Assembly (NCBI GenBank): GCA_963803295.1
Contig: CAWDMC010000013.1
Span: 186,001 to 250,000, forward strand
Direction of reading: 5' to 3'
Source: CAWDMC01 sp963803295
GTDB taxonomy: Bacteria; Acidobacteriota; Terriglobia; UBA7540
Length of the DNA: 64,000 nucleotides
This document shows, one piece after another, positions 33,454 to 42,701 of this stretch. Position 1 is the first letter of the stretch; each line of letters starts with the position of its first letter. Below the pieces are notes generated by a model, which saw only the letters and a list, made by a program, of their open reading frames with translations, made no database searches and was not told the origin of the DNA. The translations under genes were made by a program, and so were the position numbers.

Positions 33454-34746
33454 CTATTGCGGATTGGGCTCTGCCTTAGAATCGATTCCTAGGGTCTGCT
33501 CGCGATGGCTCTGCAACAGGGCATCCGATGGCCTGCGCCGCTCATTCTCGTCCTTCTTCAGCTTCTCGAACATACCCATCTCGGTTTGTGCCTCCGCCGT
33601 ATTCCCCATGTGTCGATAGGTCATGGACAGCAGGTAGTGGGGAGTCGGTTCGTCGGGGTCCATTTGAATGACTTTTTTCAAATAGAAGAGAGCGCGCTCA
33701 TTGTCGTGGGTCTCCAGATAGGCCTTGCCCAGGTCCTGGTAAGCCTCTCCCAGACTCGGCTTCTGTTGAATCGCCTTCTGCAAGTAGGGCAGGGCCTTAT
33801 CGAATTGGCGCTCCTGCAAGTAGGTATTGCCCAGCTTCCAGGTCGACATGTAATCTTCAGGCGAAATTTCGAGTTCCGCTTCAAACTCGCGCCTCGCCTC
33901 AGCGGTTCGTCCCTGGAGCCAGTACAGGTTACCCAAGGCATAATGCAGACCGGGTGCTTGCGGATTATCTTTGAGCGCCTTCTGGAACTCGACCATAGCC
34001 TCCGGATATTCCTGACGTTCTTCGAAGGACTGTCCCATCACCTGATCGTAGCGATAGGAATTGGGGGCCACTTTCGCCATCTTGCCATAGACTTTGAACA
34101 TCAGGTGGTAGTGAAGGCTTCCCAGGCTGTAGAGCACCTCGATATCGTTGGGGAAAATCTTCTCCGCTTGCTGAAGGACTCGCAACGCCTCTTCATCGTT
34201 CCCTAATTCATTGTAGCTGCCACTTAGATTGATGTAGGCTTGGAGGAGCTGGGGATTCAGTGCGATTGCTTTTTGGAGAGGCTTGATTGATGCTTCGAAC
34301 TGACTGCTGCGAACATAGGCCATGCCCAGGAAAAAGTTGGCGCCCTCCAGGCCGGGCCTCCCTTTAAGGGCCTGCTGGAGAGCCTGGATGGCCTTTTGAT
34401 AGTCCTTTTGATAGTAATAGGCTATTCCCAGATTGCTGTAAAGCTCCGGCACGGTGGGCATCAACTTCAGAGCCGCTTGAAAGCCGGCGACCGCCCCAGC
34501 GTAGTCACCCCTCGCTTGCGCCTGTGTAGCCGCCTCGACATCCTTGCCCGCTTCCTCCTCAGGGCTTGTCTGCGATACCAAATGGAAAGGCAAGAGGGAC
34601 GCCAGCAAACAAGCCAGGAAGAGCCGTCTCGCAGATACCACGAATGCTTCCCGGCTAAGGCTTCTCCCTAAGACCAGAAACTGCCTGGGATGTGGCTCCC
34701 CGCCAGCGTGTTCTGGTGAGCTGTTCGATTTGCGAACCCTCATCAT
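33454..34746 (-). CDS. TPR-repeat protein, exported
   Basis: About 430 residues at most; the real start may be an internal one near the membrane-leader segment ARRLFLACLLASLLPFHLVS, since the first 40 residues look unlike a coding N-terminus. After the leader come about nine tetratricopeptide repeats from about residue 75 to 410, for example AAVAGFQAALKLMPTVPELY, EASIKPLQKAIALNPQLLQA and KALPYLQKAIQQKPSLGEAY. Such proteins hold complexes together; no enzymatic domain. The role is not visible from its neighbours. Confidence 0.85.
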   Translation of the reverse strand: MMRVRKSNSSPEHAGGEPHPRQFLVLGRSLSREAFVVSARRLFLACLLASLLPFHLVSQTSPEEEAGKDVEAATQAQARGDYAGAVAGFQAALKLMPTVPELYSNLGIAYYYQKDYQKAIQALQQALKGRPGLEGANFFLGMAYVRSSQFEASIKPLQKAIALNPQLLQAYINLSGSYNELGNDEEALRVLQQAEKIFPNDIEVLYSLGSLHYHLMFKVYGKMAKVAPNSYRYDQVMGQSFEERQEYPEAMVEFQKALKDNPQAPGLHYALGNLYWLQGRTAEARREFEAELEISPEDYMSTWKLGNTYLQERQFDKALPYLQKAIQQKPSLGEAYQDLGKAYLETHDNERALFYLKKVIQMDPDEPTPHYLLSMTYRHMGNTAEAQTEMGMFEKLKKDENERRRPSDALLQSHREQTLGIDSKAEPNPQ

Positions 34747-35046
34747 GGATTGAGGATAGCACGAGAGGCTTCGGCCGATAAACCCAATCGCCGATAATGA
34801 GCGGAGGAACCGCTTAACCCCTCCTTACGAGGCGCTGTAGCAAGAACCGGTATTACGAATGGGGATGGCCAAATCAGCCGAAATGCCAGTCGCACACATC
34901 GTATTCCCTATACCAATCTTGAACTCCAGCTGTAAACTTTCGGACGTTCATCGCCTGAAGTTATTTTCATTTGGAGGAGGCAAAGACGGTAGACTGCTCT
35001 GTAATAAAGATCCTGGAAAGGTCTGATTTTATTTGCGGAGAGTTCC
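34747..35046. other. intergenic region, divergent
   Basis: 300 bases between the TPR gene and the methyltransferase-like gene, which are transcribed away from each other. It must contain both promoters, but no convincing -35/-10 pair was found. No repeat family member is present. Confidence 0.4.
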
Positions 35047-36606
35047 ATGCGCAAGGCTTTGAATCTGTTGGGCTTTGTACTCCTCATTGATCTTTTGGGA
35101 ACGCTTCTGGTGGGCCCCACAAATGTCGTTCGGCGCCTGAATGCTGGGCGCGCCCTGTCCTACTTGGGAATGTTTCCGGCGATGACCCTTGCGCAGGATC
35201 GCCAGTCGCCTCCGCATTCCCCAGTGGATATCTCCTACCAGCAGGCCCAGCCTATTCTCGAGGCGCTTAGCGAGAACCTATGGCCCGCCGAGCTGAAGAA
35301 CAGGAATCCGGCAGAAATGGCGGCCCGCTGGCCGGCCTGGGTAACGCGTCACGACCAGGAAACGCGCGCGCGTCTGTTGCGTGGCGACGAAGACACCCTG
35401 GTCAATTTCCTTGTTCTTGGGACCTCCTTCACGCGGCAACCCCCGCTCACCGCGCGTCAGTTCGACAGCCTGCCGGGCTGCCGCGCTCCGTCGTCGCCCC
35501 CCGCTTCTGACGACCGGCCGGAGTGCGCCGTGTTCGTTAACCGGGTCGATGATTTGTTGCGAGGCCTGGCCAAACCTGGCAACAACGAGCGCCTGCTGTT
35601 CCTTTCCCATTTGGCGGAAACAAAGGGTTACCATCCCCGTACAGCCTATGGCGTTCACCCCGACTTGGCCGAGCAGCGCCGCCTCAGGACCTTTGTCCTC
35701 ACCAACGTTACTCGTGTCGGCAATGAGCACGAACAGTTGCAGGCAGAGTACGAGCAGGCCCGTCAGCGGGACGACCATCCCGAGAATGTCGCCGCGGTAT
35801 CCACTCTCTATCGCTCCCGCGGGCTGTCGCTCGACACATCGCTGCTGCCCAACTTGGCCCTGGAGGAGTCGCTCCAAACCATGAAAAAGCGCGGGCTAAT
35901 CGCGGCGGGTAGCGTGCGGCACGCCGCGGTCATCGGCCCCGGTCTCGACTTCACGGACAAGTCCGACGGCTATGACTTCTACCCCCAGCAGACCCTCCAG
36001 TGCTTTGCCTTAGTGGATACGTTGTTCCGCCTGGGCCTCGCCCGCCGCGGGGATTTGGAAGTGACCACCTTCGATATCAGCCCGCGCGTTAACGACCACT
36101 TGCGGCGCGCGCGACGCCGCGCTCGACTGGGACAGGCGTATGTTCTGCAACTGCCCCGCCCAGCGCAGGCAAGCTGGAAGCAGGCAACTCTCGATTACTG
36201 GCAGCGGTTTGGGGACCAAATCGGAACCCCGACAGTGCCGATTCGGCCTCCCGCACTCGCCGGCAGCGTGGAGACTCGCGCCGTCGGAATCCGCCCCTCT
36301 ATCGTTTCCCTGGTTACGCCGGTGGACATAGACATCGTCACGCAGCACCTCGACCTGCCTCTCGATAAGGGCTTTGACCTGATCATCGCCACCAATGTCT
36401 TTTGCTATTTCGACAGCTTCGAGCAGTTGCTCGCCGTTGCCAACCTACAAAGTATGCTGCGGCCGGGGGGCCTCCTGCTTTCAAATAACACGCTGCCCCT
36501 GCTGCCCTCGTCGCCAATGCGTTCGGTGGATTCCGTTTCGATTTCCTACTCCGACCGCCCTAACGATGGTGACGTCATTGTTTGGTACCAGCGGTCACCG
36601 AATTAA
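35047..36606 (+). CDS. methyltransferase-fold protein with export signal
   Basis: 519 residues from the ATG at 35047, with GGAGAG just upstream. N-terminal hydrophobic segments (LLGFVLLIDLLGTLLVG, then YLGMFPAMTLAQ) look like a signal or anchor. The middle (about 60-270) is not recognised. From about 290 the Rossmann-like methyltransferase pattern is visible: HAAVIGPGLDFTD as motif I, LEVTTFDISPRVNDHLRR as the second strand, and DLIIATNVFCYFDSFEQLLA with MLRPGGLLLSNNTLPLL as motifs IV-VI, as in CheR-like enzymes. SAM is normally cytoplasmic, so an exported enzyme would be odd; an inward-facing membrane-anchored form is possible. Confidence 0.72.
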   Translation: MRKALNLLGFVLLIDLLGTLLVGPTNVVRRLNAGRALSYLGMFPAMTLAQDRQSPPHSPVDISYQQAQPILEALSENLWPAELKNRNPAEMAARWPAWVTRHDQETRARLLRGDEDTLVNFLVLGTSFTRQPPLTARQFDSLPGCRAPSSPPASDDRPECAVFVNRVDDLLRGLAKPGNNERLLFLSHLAETKGYHPRTAYGVHPDLAEQRRLRTFVLTNVTRVGNEHEQLQAEYEQARQRDDHPENVAAVSTLYRSRGLSLDTSLLPNLALEESLQTMKKRGLIAAGSVRHAAVIGPGLDFTDKSDGYDFYPQQTLQCFALVDTLFRLGLARRGDLEVTTFDISPRVNDHLRRARRRARLGQAYVLQLPRPAQASWKQATLDYWQRFGDQIGTPTVPIRPPALAGSVETRAVGIRPSIVSLVTPVDIDIVTQHLDLPLDKGFDLIIATNVFCYFDSFEQLLAVANLQSMLRPGGLLLSNNTLPLLPSSPMRSVDSVSISYSDRPNDGDVIVWYQRSPN

Positions 36607-36615
36607 GGTGACAAT

Positions 36616-36770
36616 GTGGCACGGACATCCTGCCCGTGCTCGCGCATGGCCAAGATGGCCATGTCCTGGAGTTTGTACATTTGTGCAAAACATGGCCAAG
36701 ATGGCCATGCCACAACAAAGGTGCGACGGGCATCCTGCCCGTGCCGGAGCATCGCCAAGGGCCGTGCCAC
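36616..36770. repeat. GTGG-headed REP cluster left of the RAYT gene
   Basis: Three palindromes: GTGG followed by CACGGACATCCTGCCCGTG (36616-36638); CATGGCCAAGATGGCCATG (36645-36663); the same palindrome again followed by CCAC (36691-36713), i.e. GTGG-headed on the minus strand. A degenerate third copy of the first type is at 36721-36743. REP sequences consist of a GTAG/GTGG tetranucleotide plus a palindrome, and pairs in opposite sense form BIMEs. The same unit, with the joining segment TCCTGGAGTTTGTACATTT, is repeated on the right side at 38871. Confidence 0.85.
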
Positions 36771-37165
36771 AGGAAGCACTTGGCCCATGAAGAAAACCGG
36801 CAAGCTACTGTTCGATGTCAATATTCGACACGGGGCCTACCTTCCCCACTGGACGCGGCACGGGTCGATTTACGCCGTCAACTTCCGCCTGGCCGACTCA
36901 TTACCACAATCGGTCGTCAGAACATGGGAATGTCAGCGTCGAGACATCGTAGAAACTGCGCGGCAAATGTACCGCCCGCTGACGGCCCTGGAAGAGATGC
37001 GGCTGGACAAGCTTTTCTCGGAGAAGGTGGAACGGTATTTGGACGCTGGAACAGGTCAGTGTTGGATGAACAGAGATGAAATTGCGGCTGTTATCGCCGG
37101 CGCGCTTCTGCACTTTGAGGGTGCAAGGTACCGCCTGGCGGCTTGGTGCGTCATGCCCAACCATG

Positions 37166-38611
37166 CCTGTCAAGCAATTTAAAAATGTTACTTTCGGGTG
37201 ATTCGTCCTGCAACGCGAAATGTTACCCGTCGTCGTCGTGGTTTTTCCTTTCTTCTTGTCTTGGCAGTTGTCTTGGTTCTTGTCTTTTTCTCAGCGCGCC
37301 TTGTGCGCGCGCCTGTGATTTTGTTTTTCTCTGAAGGTGCCGCGAGTTTCTGAGAAACAGCCGAGACCGCAGGCTTCTCTGCCACCACGCTGGTGCTCCG
37401 TTGGAAAATCCGTTCCCGCTTGCTCTGAATCGTCTGGGAGAGTTGAAAGGGGTCGAGCGTCTGGCGTAGCCGGCGAAGTTCGGCCACCCGTTCTGGGTCC
37501 ACCCCTGACGAGGCCGCCACTCGCTGAAAAGGGGTCTGGGGTGCTTCGTAGTGCCGCCGCAAGCGCGAGCCGATCCGCTCCTTGCGGCTCAGTTTCACCG
37601 AGGGCAGGAAGAGGTTCTGAAACAATCGCAGCTCACCCCGGTAAAGCTCGTCCATGGCGGCCCGTGCCGCTTCCGTCTCGTAACGCACGTAGCCCAGCAA
37701 GCGCCGTACATGCGTCCAGTTCTTCTGCTCGATGTGGGCGTTGTCGTCTTTCTTATAGGGCCGCCCACGGGTGAATTGAATGTCGTGGGCCTGGCAGTAA
37801 GCCCAGAGGTGAGCATTGATGAACTCCGAGCCGTTGTCGGAATCGATGCCCCGCAAGGGAAAAGGCAAAGCCTGGCGGACCGCTTCCAGAGCGGCTCGCA
37901 CGCCTTCCTGGCTCTTGCCCAGCACCGCTCGGCTTTCCGTCCAGCCCGTGTGAATGTCAGTCACGTTCAGCGAGTAGCAGTAGTCGCCCGCCGCCGAATT
38001 GCCCGAGTGGGAGACCAGATCGATTTCCGTGAACCCCGGCCTCTTCACGTCCCACTGATCCGTCTTCACGGGGATGTGGTGCTTCAATAAGCTCCCCGGC
38101 TTGGTGCGGCCATAAATCCTTTGCCGCAGCTTCCGCTTCTCCGAACCCAGCCGGTAGTCGATGGAGCGGGGGCTGATCTGAAGCAGCTGCTTTTCCAACT
38201 CCGGCGTCAGCCGGAAGCGGCGGCGAATCCAAGGCATCCACTCCGGCAGCAGGGCTTTCAGCCGTACTGACCAGGGATAATCGGCCGCCTCCCAGACCGC
38301 CTTCAAGATCGAGACCAGCCGTGGGCCATAGGTCACCCCCCGGCGCCGTCGTTGGGAAACCGGCCGGGCGGCAGGCGGCGAACCATTCAGCAAACGAATC
38401 GCGTGCTTGCGATGATAACGGCAGTTGGCGCAAAACTCGTCCAGGATGCGCTGCCTTTCCGCCCGACTAGCTCGTTGGTAACGAGGATAAACTTGTTGCC
38501 AATATTCTCTTCTCGAAAGTCGACTCATGAGGTTACCCGTATCCATGACGGGTAACATTCTCAAATTGCGCGACGATAGCCCACTGGTAACATTTTAGCT
38601 TGCGCGATACG
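37166..38611. mobile_element. insertion sequence inside the RAYT gene
   Basis: 1446 bases flanked by CATG on both sides (37162-37165 and 38612-38615). Imperfect terminal inverted repeats: CCTGTCAAGCAATTTAAAAA on the left and CGTATCGCGCAAGCTAAAAT read inward on the right, both running into ATGTTAC. Each end has a second internal copy of the GCAA...ATGTTACC motif (near 37211-37225 and 38546-38570), probable transposase-binding sites. It carries one transposase gene on the minus strand. Precise removal would restore the host gene. Confidence 0.85.
37188..38564 (-). CDS. integrase-core DDE transposase
   Basis: Up to 458 residues; an ATG at 38546 is an alternative start. An N-terminal helix-turn-helix-type region (YPRYQRASRAERQRILDEFC) is followed by a retroviral-integrase-fold catalytic core: FTEIDLVSHSGNSAAGDYCY (first Asp), LRGIDSDNGSEFIN (second Asp) and NAHIEQKNWTHVRRLLGYVR (Glu), then a basic tail rich in Arg/Lys. 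The family is related to IS481/IS3-like integrase-type transposases; I cannot fix the exact IS family. The tail is Lys/Arg-rich from about residue 385. Confidence 0.87.
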   Translation of the reverse strand: MRMLPVMDTGNLMSRLSRREYWQQVYPRYQRASRAERQRILDEFCANCRYHRKHAIRLLNGSPPAARPVSQRRRRGVTYGPRLVSILKAVWEAADYPWSVRLKALLPEWMPWIRRRFRLTPELEKQLLQISPRSIDYRLGSEKRKLRQRIYGRTKPGSLLKHHIPVKTDQWDVKRPGFTEIDLVSHSGNSAAGDYCYSLNVTDIHTGWTESRAVLGKSQEGVRAALEAVRQALPFPLRGIDSDNGSEFINAHLWAYCQAHDIQFTRGRPYKKDDNAHIEQKNWTHVRRLLGYVRYETEAARAAMDELYRGELRLFQNLFLPSVKLSRKERIGSRLRRHYEAPQTPFQRVAASSGVDPERVAELRRLRQTLDPFQLSQTIQSKRERIFQRSTSVVAEKPAVSAVSQKLAAPSEKNKITGARTRRAEKKTRTKTTAKTRRKEKPRRRRVTFRVAGRITRK

Positions 38612-38870
38612 CATGTTCATATCGTTGTCGAGCCGCTGCTAGACTATGAACTTCCGAAGATCGTGCACTCGTGGAAATCATTTACCGCCAATCGGGCCAA
38701 TCGTCTGCTCGGTAGAGCCGGGCCGTTCTGGCAGCCTGAATCTTACGACCATTTGATTCGAGACGAGGAGGATTTCGACCGCCAAGTGCGCTATGTGCTT
38801 TCTAACCCCGTCCGTGCTGGATTAGAGAATTGGAAGTGGGTAGGTGCCGGCAGTTGGTGATGCGGGGAAA

Positions 38871-39025
38871 GTGCCACGGGCATCCTGCCCGTGCTCGACG
38901 CATCGACAAGATGGCCATGTCCTGGAGTTTGTACATTTCTGCAAAACATGGCCAAGATGGTCATGCCACGTCGATGTGGCACGGGCATCCTGCCCGTGCT
39001 CGCCCATGGCCAAGATGGCCATGGC
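38871..39025. repeat. GTGG-headed REP cluster right of the RAYT gene
   Basis: Two units in the same direction as on the left side: GTGCCACGGGCATCCTGCCCG at 38871-38891 (degenerate head) with the CCTGGAGTTTGTACATTT joint and CATGGCCAAGATGGTCATG followed by CCAC (38947-38969), then GTGG + CACGGGCATCCTGCCCGTG (38976-38998) and CATGGCCAAGATGGCCATG (39005-39023). Together with the left cluster they enclose the RAYT gene. Confidence 0.85.
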
Positions 39026-39034
39026 ACAACAAAA

Positions 39035-39068
39035 TGGGCCGGCTGGCGTATTGCCACCAGCCGGCCCA
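39035..39068 (-). terminator. rho-independent terminator of the second TonB receptor gene
   Basis: A perfect 12-base stem TGGGCCGGCTGG / CCAGCCGGCCCA with a 10-base loop, followed on the minus strand by TTTTGTTG. It starts 40 bases after the receptor stop codon. Confidence 0.8.
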
Positions 39069-39107
39069 CTTTCGTGATGCACTACAGTATTTCGGTTGGG
39101 ACCCGAG

Positions 39108-42100
39108 TTACCACTTAAGTCTCAGGCCAAATTGGATCTGCCGTGGAATGTTGGCCTGGCCGCCCAGCGTGCCAAAACCCGGGGAGTTGACGGCGGGCTC
39201 GGCCGCATAGGCGCCATTGCTACCATCCTGATTGAAGATAGTGCGGTTGAAGATGTTGAAGAAGTCGGCGTTAAACCTCAGCAGAAACCGCTCACTGATA
39301 TCCCATTCTTTCATGATCGACATATCCTCGTTGTGGTAGCCGAACTGCCGAATGGCGCCTGTGCTGGGCGTGAAGCTCCCAACGGTCCAGGCCGGCGGTA
39401 CGACAAAGGCAGCCTCGTTGATCAGACAATCTTTGTGAGGATCAAAGTGGCCGCTAGCCGAAGCGCATCTGAGCGGAACTCCGGGTACCTGATTCGCGTT
39501 GCCCCAGCCCTGGTCTTCCAAGCCACCCGGTATCGCTGAGGGACCCGCCTGAATGTTCTGGGGTAAACCGCCCTGGTAAGTTAGAATACCCGAAAATTTC
39601 CACCCGCCCACAATCTTGTTCACCACGCCGCCTTGGTCCATGAACTTCTTCCCCTTCCCGAACGGCAAAGCGTAGATGTAGGAAATCACCAGATTGTTGG
39701 GAATGTCCATGAAACTCACACCCTTTTGGGCTTTCCTGTTCCATGGGGTTGTGGAGCCGAAATTCGACGAAAAGGTGGAGAACATGGAACCGGCATCGGT
39801 GAGCGTCTTCGACCACGCGTAGGACGCCAGCAGGGTCAGGCCGTTCGAGAAGCGCTTGTCCAGCTTGACCTGCAAGGCATTGTAGTTCGACACGCCCAAA
39901 CTTTCATAGTACCGATGGAGGCCTTGATATTGTGGGTTGGTCCGCAGCGACTGGCCCATTGTGCCAATTCCGGCCAGGCCGTTGGCGGCAGAATAGAGCG
40001 TTTCAAAACCGTTGAACGGAGAGTGGTGCCCCGTCGCCGGATCGATCGGCATTGCGGCTATGGGAGCGGCGGCCTGGACAAGGGGATCGGAAATGGGCGC
40101 AAGGAGAAGTGGGGTTGTTCCGTCCGAGGCCAGTTGGTTGCCGTACGTCAGGTATTGGGGAGGCATCTTATCCATAGGAGCGAGGCCGCGGCTCGGCAGG
40201 TGGATGCCCGTGTTCCCGACGTAGGCGACCGTGAGTGTCGTCTGGCCCGGCAACTGGCGCTCGACGGTGAAGTTCCAGTTCTGCGCGTAGGGTGCCAGTC
40301 CGTCGGTCCTTTGAAGCTCGATCAGCGTACCAGCCGAGTGTTTGGGAGTGCCCCCACCCAGGAACGTCGAGGGACCGAAGCTGGGCGTATACAGGGTGGC
40401 AGAGTCCTCACTCCAGATGAAGCCGGGCGTTAAACCGTTGTTCGAGGTTGCGCCGGTATTCCCATTGAATCCCTGAACAAAACTGCCGCCGGAGAGTTGG
40501 GTGGCGTTCCCCTGGCCGTACATCATTCCATACCCGGCCCGGATGACGGTCTTGTCGTTCAAAGCGTAAGCCACCGAAAGGCGCGGACTGAAATTCCGGT
40601 AATAGGTGTTGACGCCATTCGGGTCCGAAGGAGAGGCGACGACGAACGCCCCCTGTATATTCGGACTTAATTCCGTGTTTGGCACTGTCGGGTCAACCCA
40701 GGCTTTGTGGTAGTACTTCTGGAAATCCGGGGTGAACAGGTCCCAGCGGAGGCCCAGGTTCAGGGTGAGTTTCCTGGTCACCTTGAAGTCGTCCTGTGCG
40801 AAGGCAGCAAAGTAGCCAACCCGGTCATAGGATGGCGCATAGATATATTGCGCCTGTTCCTCATCCGCGCGCCCCAGCAGGAAGCTGGCCGTGCCATAGC
40901 CGGTGTCCGAATGGCCGAGCAGACCCGTCTCCGATCTCACGAAATTGAAATACCCGCCGGTCCGGCCTGAGCTGAGAGAGTTACTAGCCTCCTTTAACCA
41001 TTGGAAGCCCATCTTGATCGTGTGCTTCCCTTTGACCCAGGTCAGGGAGTCGTCGAAGCCCTGGCTGTGAGAATTGGTAAAGCCTGCGCCGCCCCCACCG
41101 TTAAAGGAATATCCGTCCAGCACGAACTGGGGAAATTGAGTGCCGTATATGGGAGCGAACCCCTTGAGTCCGAGATACGAGTGCCAATCGCTCCGGCCAC
41201 CGTAACTCGCGATGGGTTGCTGACCATTATTCCATTGGTTGAAGGACGCCGTGGCTTGGTTGACCAAATTGGGCCGGAGCGTCAGGGTGTAGTTGAGGCG
41301 GATATTCCGCGTCACGTTCACGCTGGGCTGATCGCCACCCTCCAAAGGCGCAGGAATCGAAGGGGTGTTGGGGGTACTGTTTTTCCCATAAGCGTAGGTG
41401 ACCGCGATCCGGTTCGCAGTGTTGATGTCGTAGTCGCCTTTCAAACCCCACATATTGACGGAAAGTGGGCTGGAGGTGGTACTTATGTAGTTGTTGAGTA
41501 TCCCAGCACTCGTTGGCGCTGGAAACAGGGGGGCGATCTTCGCCGACACCGGATCGATTTTCAGCACGCGGTTATTGCAGATCAGCGTGCCGCAGGTCGT
41601 CTGGGTTAGGGGATCGTAGAGAGTAGGGATCCCCGCTGCGGTGAAGTCGCCTGAGAGCATCGCCGGGGTGGGGATAGTGTAGCTTCCGGTTGCATTCCCT
41701 TGGATGAGGCGGAAGCCGTCATAGTAGCCAAAGATAAACGCCTTGTCTTTCTTGATGGGCCCGCCGGCCGTCACGCCGAACTCGTTCTGTTTATAAGGAG
41801 CCTTGCAGGCCTGTACAGGATTGACCGTGGTTGGCCGGCCGTTGGCATCGCAATTAGCATTGGCGGAGTTTACGAACCAAGGGTTGGCGTTCAAGGCGGT
41901 GTTGCGAGCAAATTCATACGCCGAACCGTGGATTTGATTGCTTCCCGACCTCACCTGAAAGCTGGCCGTCCCGCCCGCGCTTCTTCCGTATTCGGCCGGG
42001 GGATTTGTTGCCTCCAGCTTGAACTCCGAGATGGCGTCGGGGGGGAGTTGGAGGGAGCGCAGATCACCCTCGAACCCGCTTGCCGTCGGAAAATCCCCGC

Positions 42101-42701
42101 CGTCCAGTTTCAAGGTGGTGCTGCTCACGATACTGCCGCCTACGGAGGTGGTCATGTATTGGTTCGCACCCGGGCCGCCACTTGAATTCCCGCGCCCCGT
42201 GACACCGGGGGCCAATTTCATGAAGCTCGCGGGGGTCCGCTGGTCACCGACGCTGGTCAGCGGCAATTCCTCCACTTCCTGCCCGGTCACGACGTTTCCG
42301 AGCTCGGCAGTTTCGCGCTGCAGCAGAGCAGCCTGACCGGTGACCTGGATGGATTCGGTCTTCGCGCCGATCACCATGGAAACATCCACGCGGACCGTGT
42401 CGCCTACGCCTACGACAATGCCATCTTGCTCAAATTTCTTGAAGTCTTCCTTCTCGGCAGTCAAGCGATAGGTGCTCGGCAGCAAGAGCGGTACCGTATA
42501 AACACCCGCCGAAGTGGTTATCACATGCGTCGCGATACCCGTCTCGGTATTGGTTACACTGACGTCGACGCCCGGAACTACCCCCCCACTCTGGTCGCTA
42601 ACGATTCCCGTGATCGTTCCGCGGTTGACTTGTGCCCAGGCGGCGCTAGTCATCAGTAGCGACACTAGTAGTGCAACAAGCGATTGCTTGAGATGAGCCA
42701 T
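39108..42701 (-). CDS. TonB-dependent outer-membrane receptor, second copy
   Basis: 1197 residues with AAGGAGGAGGATA upstream of the ATG. Signal peptide (about 1-24), carboxypeptidase-regulatory-like domain (about 25-110: GTITGIVSDQSGGVVPGVDV), plug region with GQEVEELPLTSVGDQRTPAS in place of the more common PLNGRN form, then a long barrel with typical NPPAEYGRSAGGTASFQVRS and FLLRFNADFFNIFNRTIFNQ, ending IQFGLRLKW. Same architecture as the receptor at 21138 but not a close copy. Imports an unknown large ligand. It has its own promoter at 43004 and a strong terminator. Confidence 0.93.
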   Translation of the reverse strand: MAHLKQSLVALLVSLLMTSAAWAQVNRGTITGIVSDQSGGVVPGVDVSVTNTETGIATHVITTSAGVYTVPLLLPSTYRLTAEKEDFKKFEQDGIVVGVGDTVRVDVSMVIGAKTESIQVTGQAALLQRETAELGNVVTGQEVEELPLTSVGDQRTPASFMKLAPGVTGRGNSSGGPGANQYMTTSVGGSIVSSTTLKLDGGDFPTASGFEGDLRSLQLPPDAISEFKLEATNPPAEYGRSAGGTASFQVRSGSNQIHGSAYEFARNTALNANPWFVNSANANCDANGRPTTVNPVQACKAPYKQNEFGVTAGGPIKKDKAFIFGYYDGFRLIQGNATGSYTIPTPAMLSGDFTAAGIPTLYDPLTQTTCGTLICNNRVLKIDPVSAKIAPLFPAPTSAGILNNYISTTSSPLSVNMWGLKGDYDINTANRIAVTYAYGKNSTPNTPSIPAPLEGGDQPSVNVTRNIRLNYTLTLRPNLVNQATASFNQWNNGQQPIASYGGRSDWHSYLGLKGFAPIYGTQFPQFVLDGYSFNGGGGAGFTNSHSQGFDDSLTWVKGKHTIKMGFQWLKEASNSLSSGRTGGYFNFVRSETGLLGHSDTGYGTASFLLGRADEEQAQYIYAPSYDRVGYFAAFAQDDFKVTRKLTLNLGLRWDLFTPDFQKYYHKAWVDPTVPNTELSPNIQGAFVVASPSDPNGVNTYYRNFSPRLSVAYALNDKTVIRAGYGMMYGQGNATQLSGGSFVQGFNGNTGATSNNGLTPGFIWSEDSATLYTPSFGPSTFLGGGTPKHSAGTLIELQRTDGLAPYAQNWNFTVERQLPGQTTLTVAYVGNTGIHLPSRGLAPMDKMPPQYLTYGNQLASDGTTPLLLAPISDPLVQAAAPIAAMPIDPATGHHSPFNGFETLYSAANGLAGIGTMGQSLRTNPQYQGLHRYYESLGVSNYNALQVKLDKRFSNGLTLLASYAWSKTLTDAGSMFSTFSSNFGSTTPWNRKAQKGVSFMDIPNNLVISYIYALPFGKGKKFMDQGGVVNKIVGGWKFSGILTYQGGLPQNIQAGPSAIPGGLEDQGWGNANQVPGVPLRCASASGHFDPHKDCLINEAAFVVPPAWTVGSFTPSTGAIRQFGYHNEDMSIMKEWDISERFLLRFNADFFNIFNRTIFNQDGSNGAYAAEPAVNSPGFGTLGGQANIPRQIQFGLRLKW

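Larger units (their letters stand above)
36787..38860 (+). pseudogene. REP-associated tyrosine transposase, split by an IS
   Basis: A Y1/HUH single-strand transposase of the RAYT group, cut in two. The left part begins at the ATG at 36787 (MKKTGKLLFDVNIRHGAYLP), contains GSIYAVNFRLADSLPQ and reaches WCVMPNH; the right part continues VHIVVEPLLDYELPKIVHSW, GRAGPFWQPESYDHLI and RQVRYVLSNPVRAGLENWKW. Joining across the IS with one copy of the CATG target restores MPNHVHIVVEP, the HUH metal-binding motif, and a 207-residue protein, the normal RAYT length. The Tyr of YVLSNPVRAG is the probable nucleophile. Such genes act on REP palindromes like those on both sides. As it stands it cannot work. Confidence 0.88.

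Noticed and set aside
36616..39025. The repeated palindromes as a possible CRISPR array
   Set aside because: Units are irregularly spaced, the intervening DNA is itself conserved between units, and no cas gene is present.
36603..39082. Many short frames in the REP clusters flanking the RAYT
   Set aside because: They arise because the palindromic units lack stop codons; their peptides (CPCSRMAKMAM-like) are repeats of the DNA units, not proteins.
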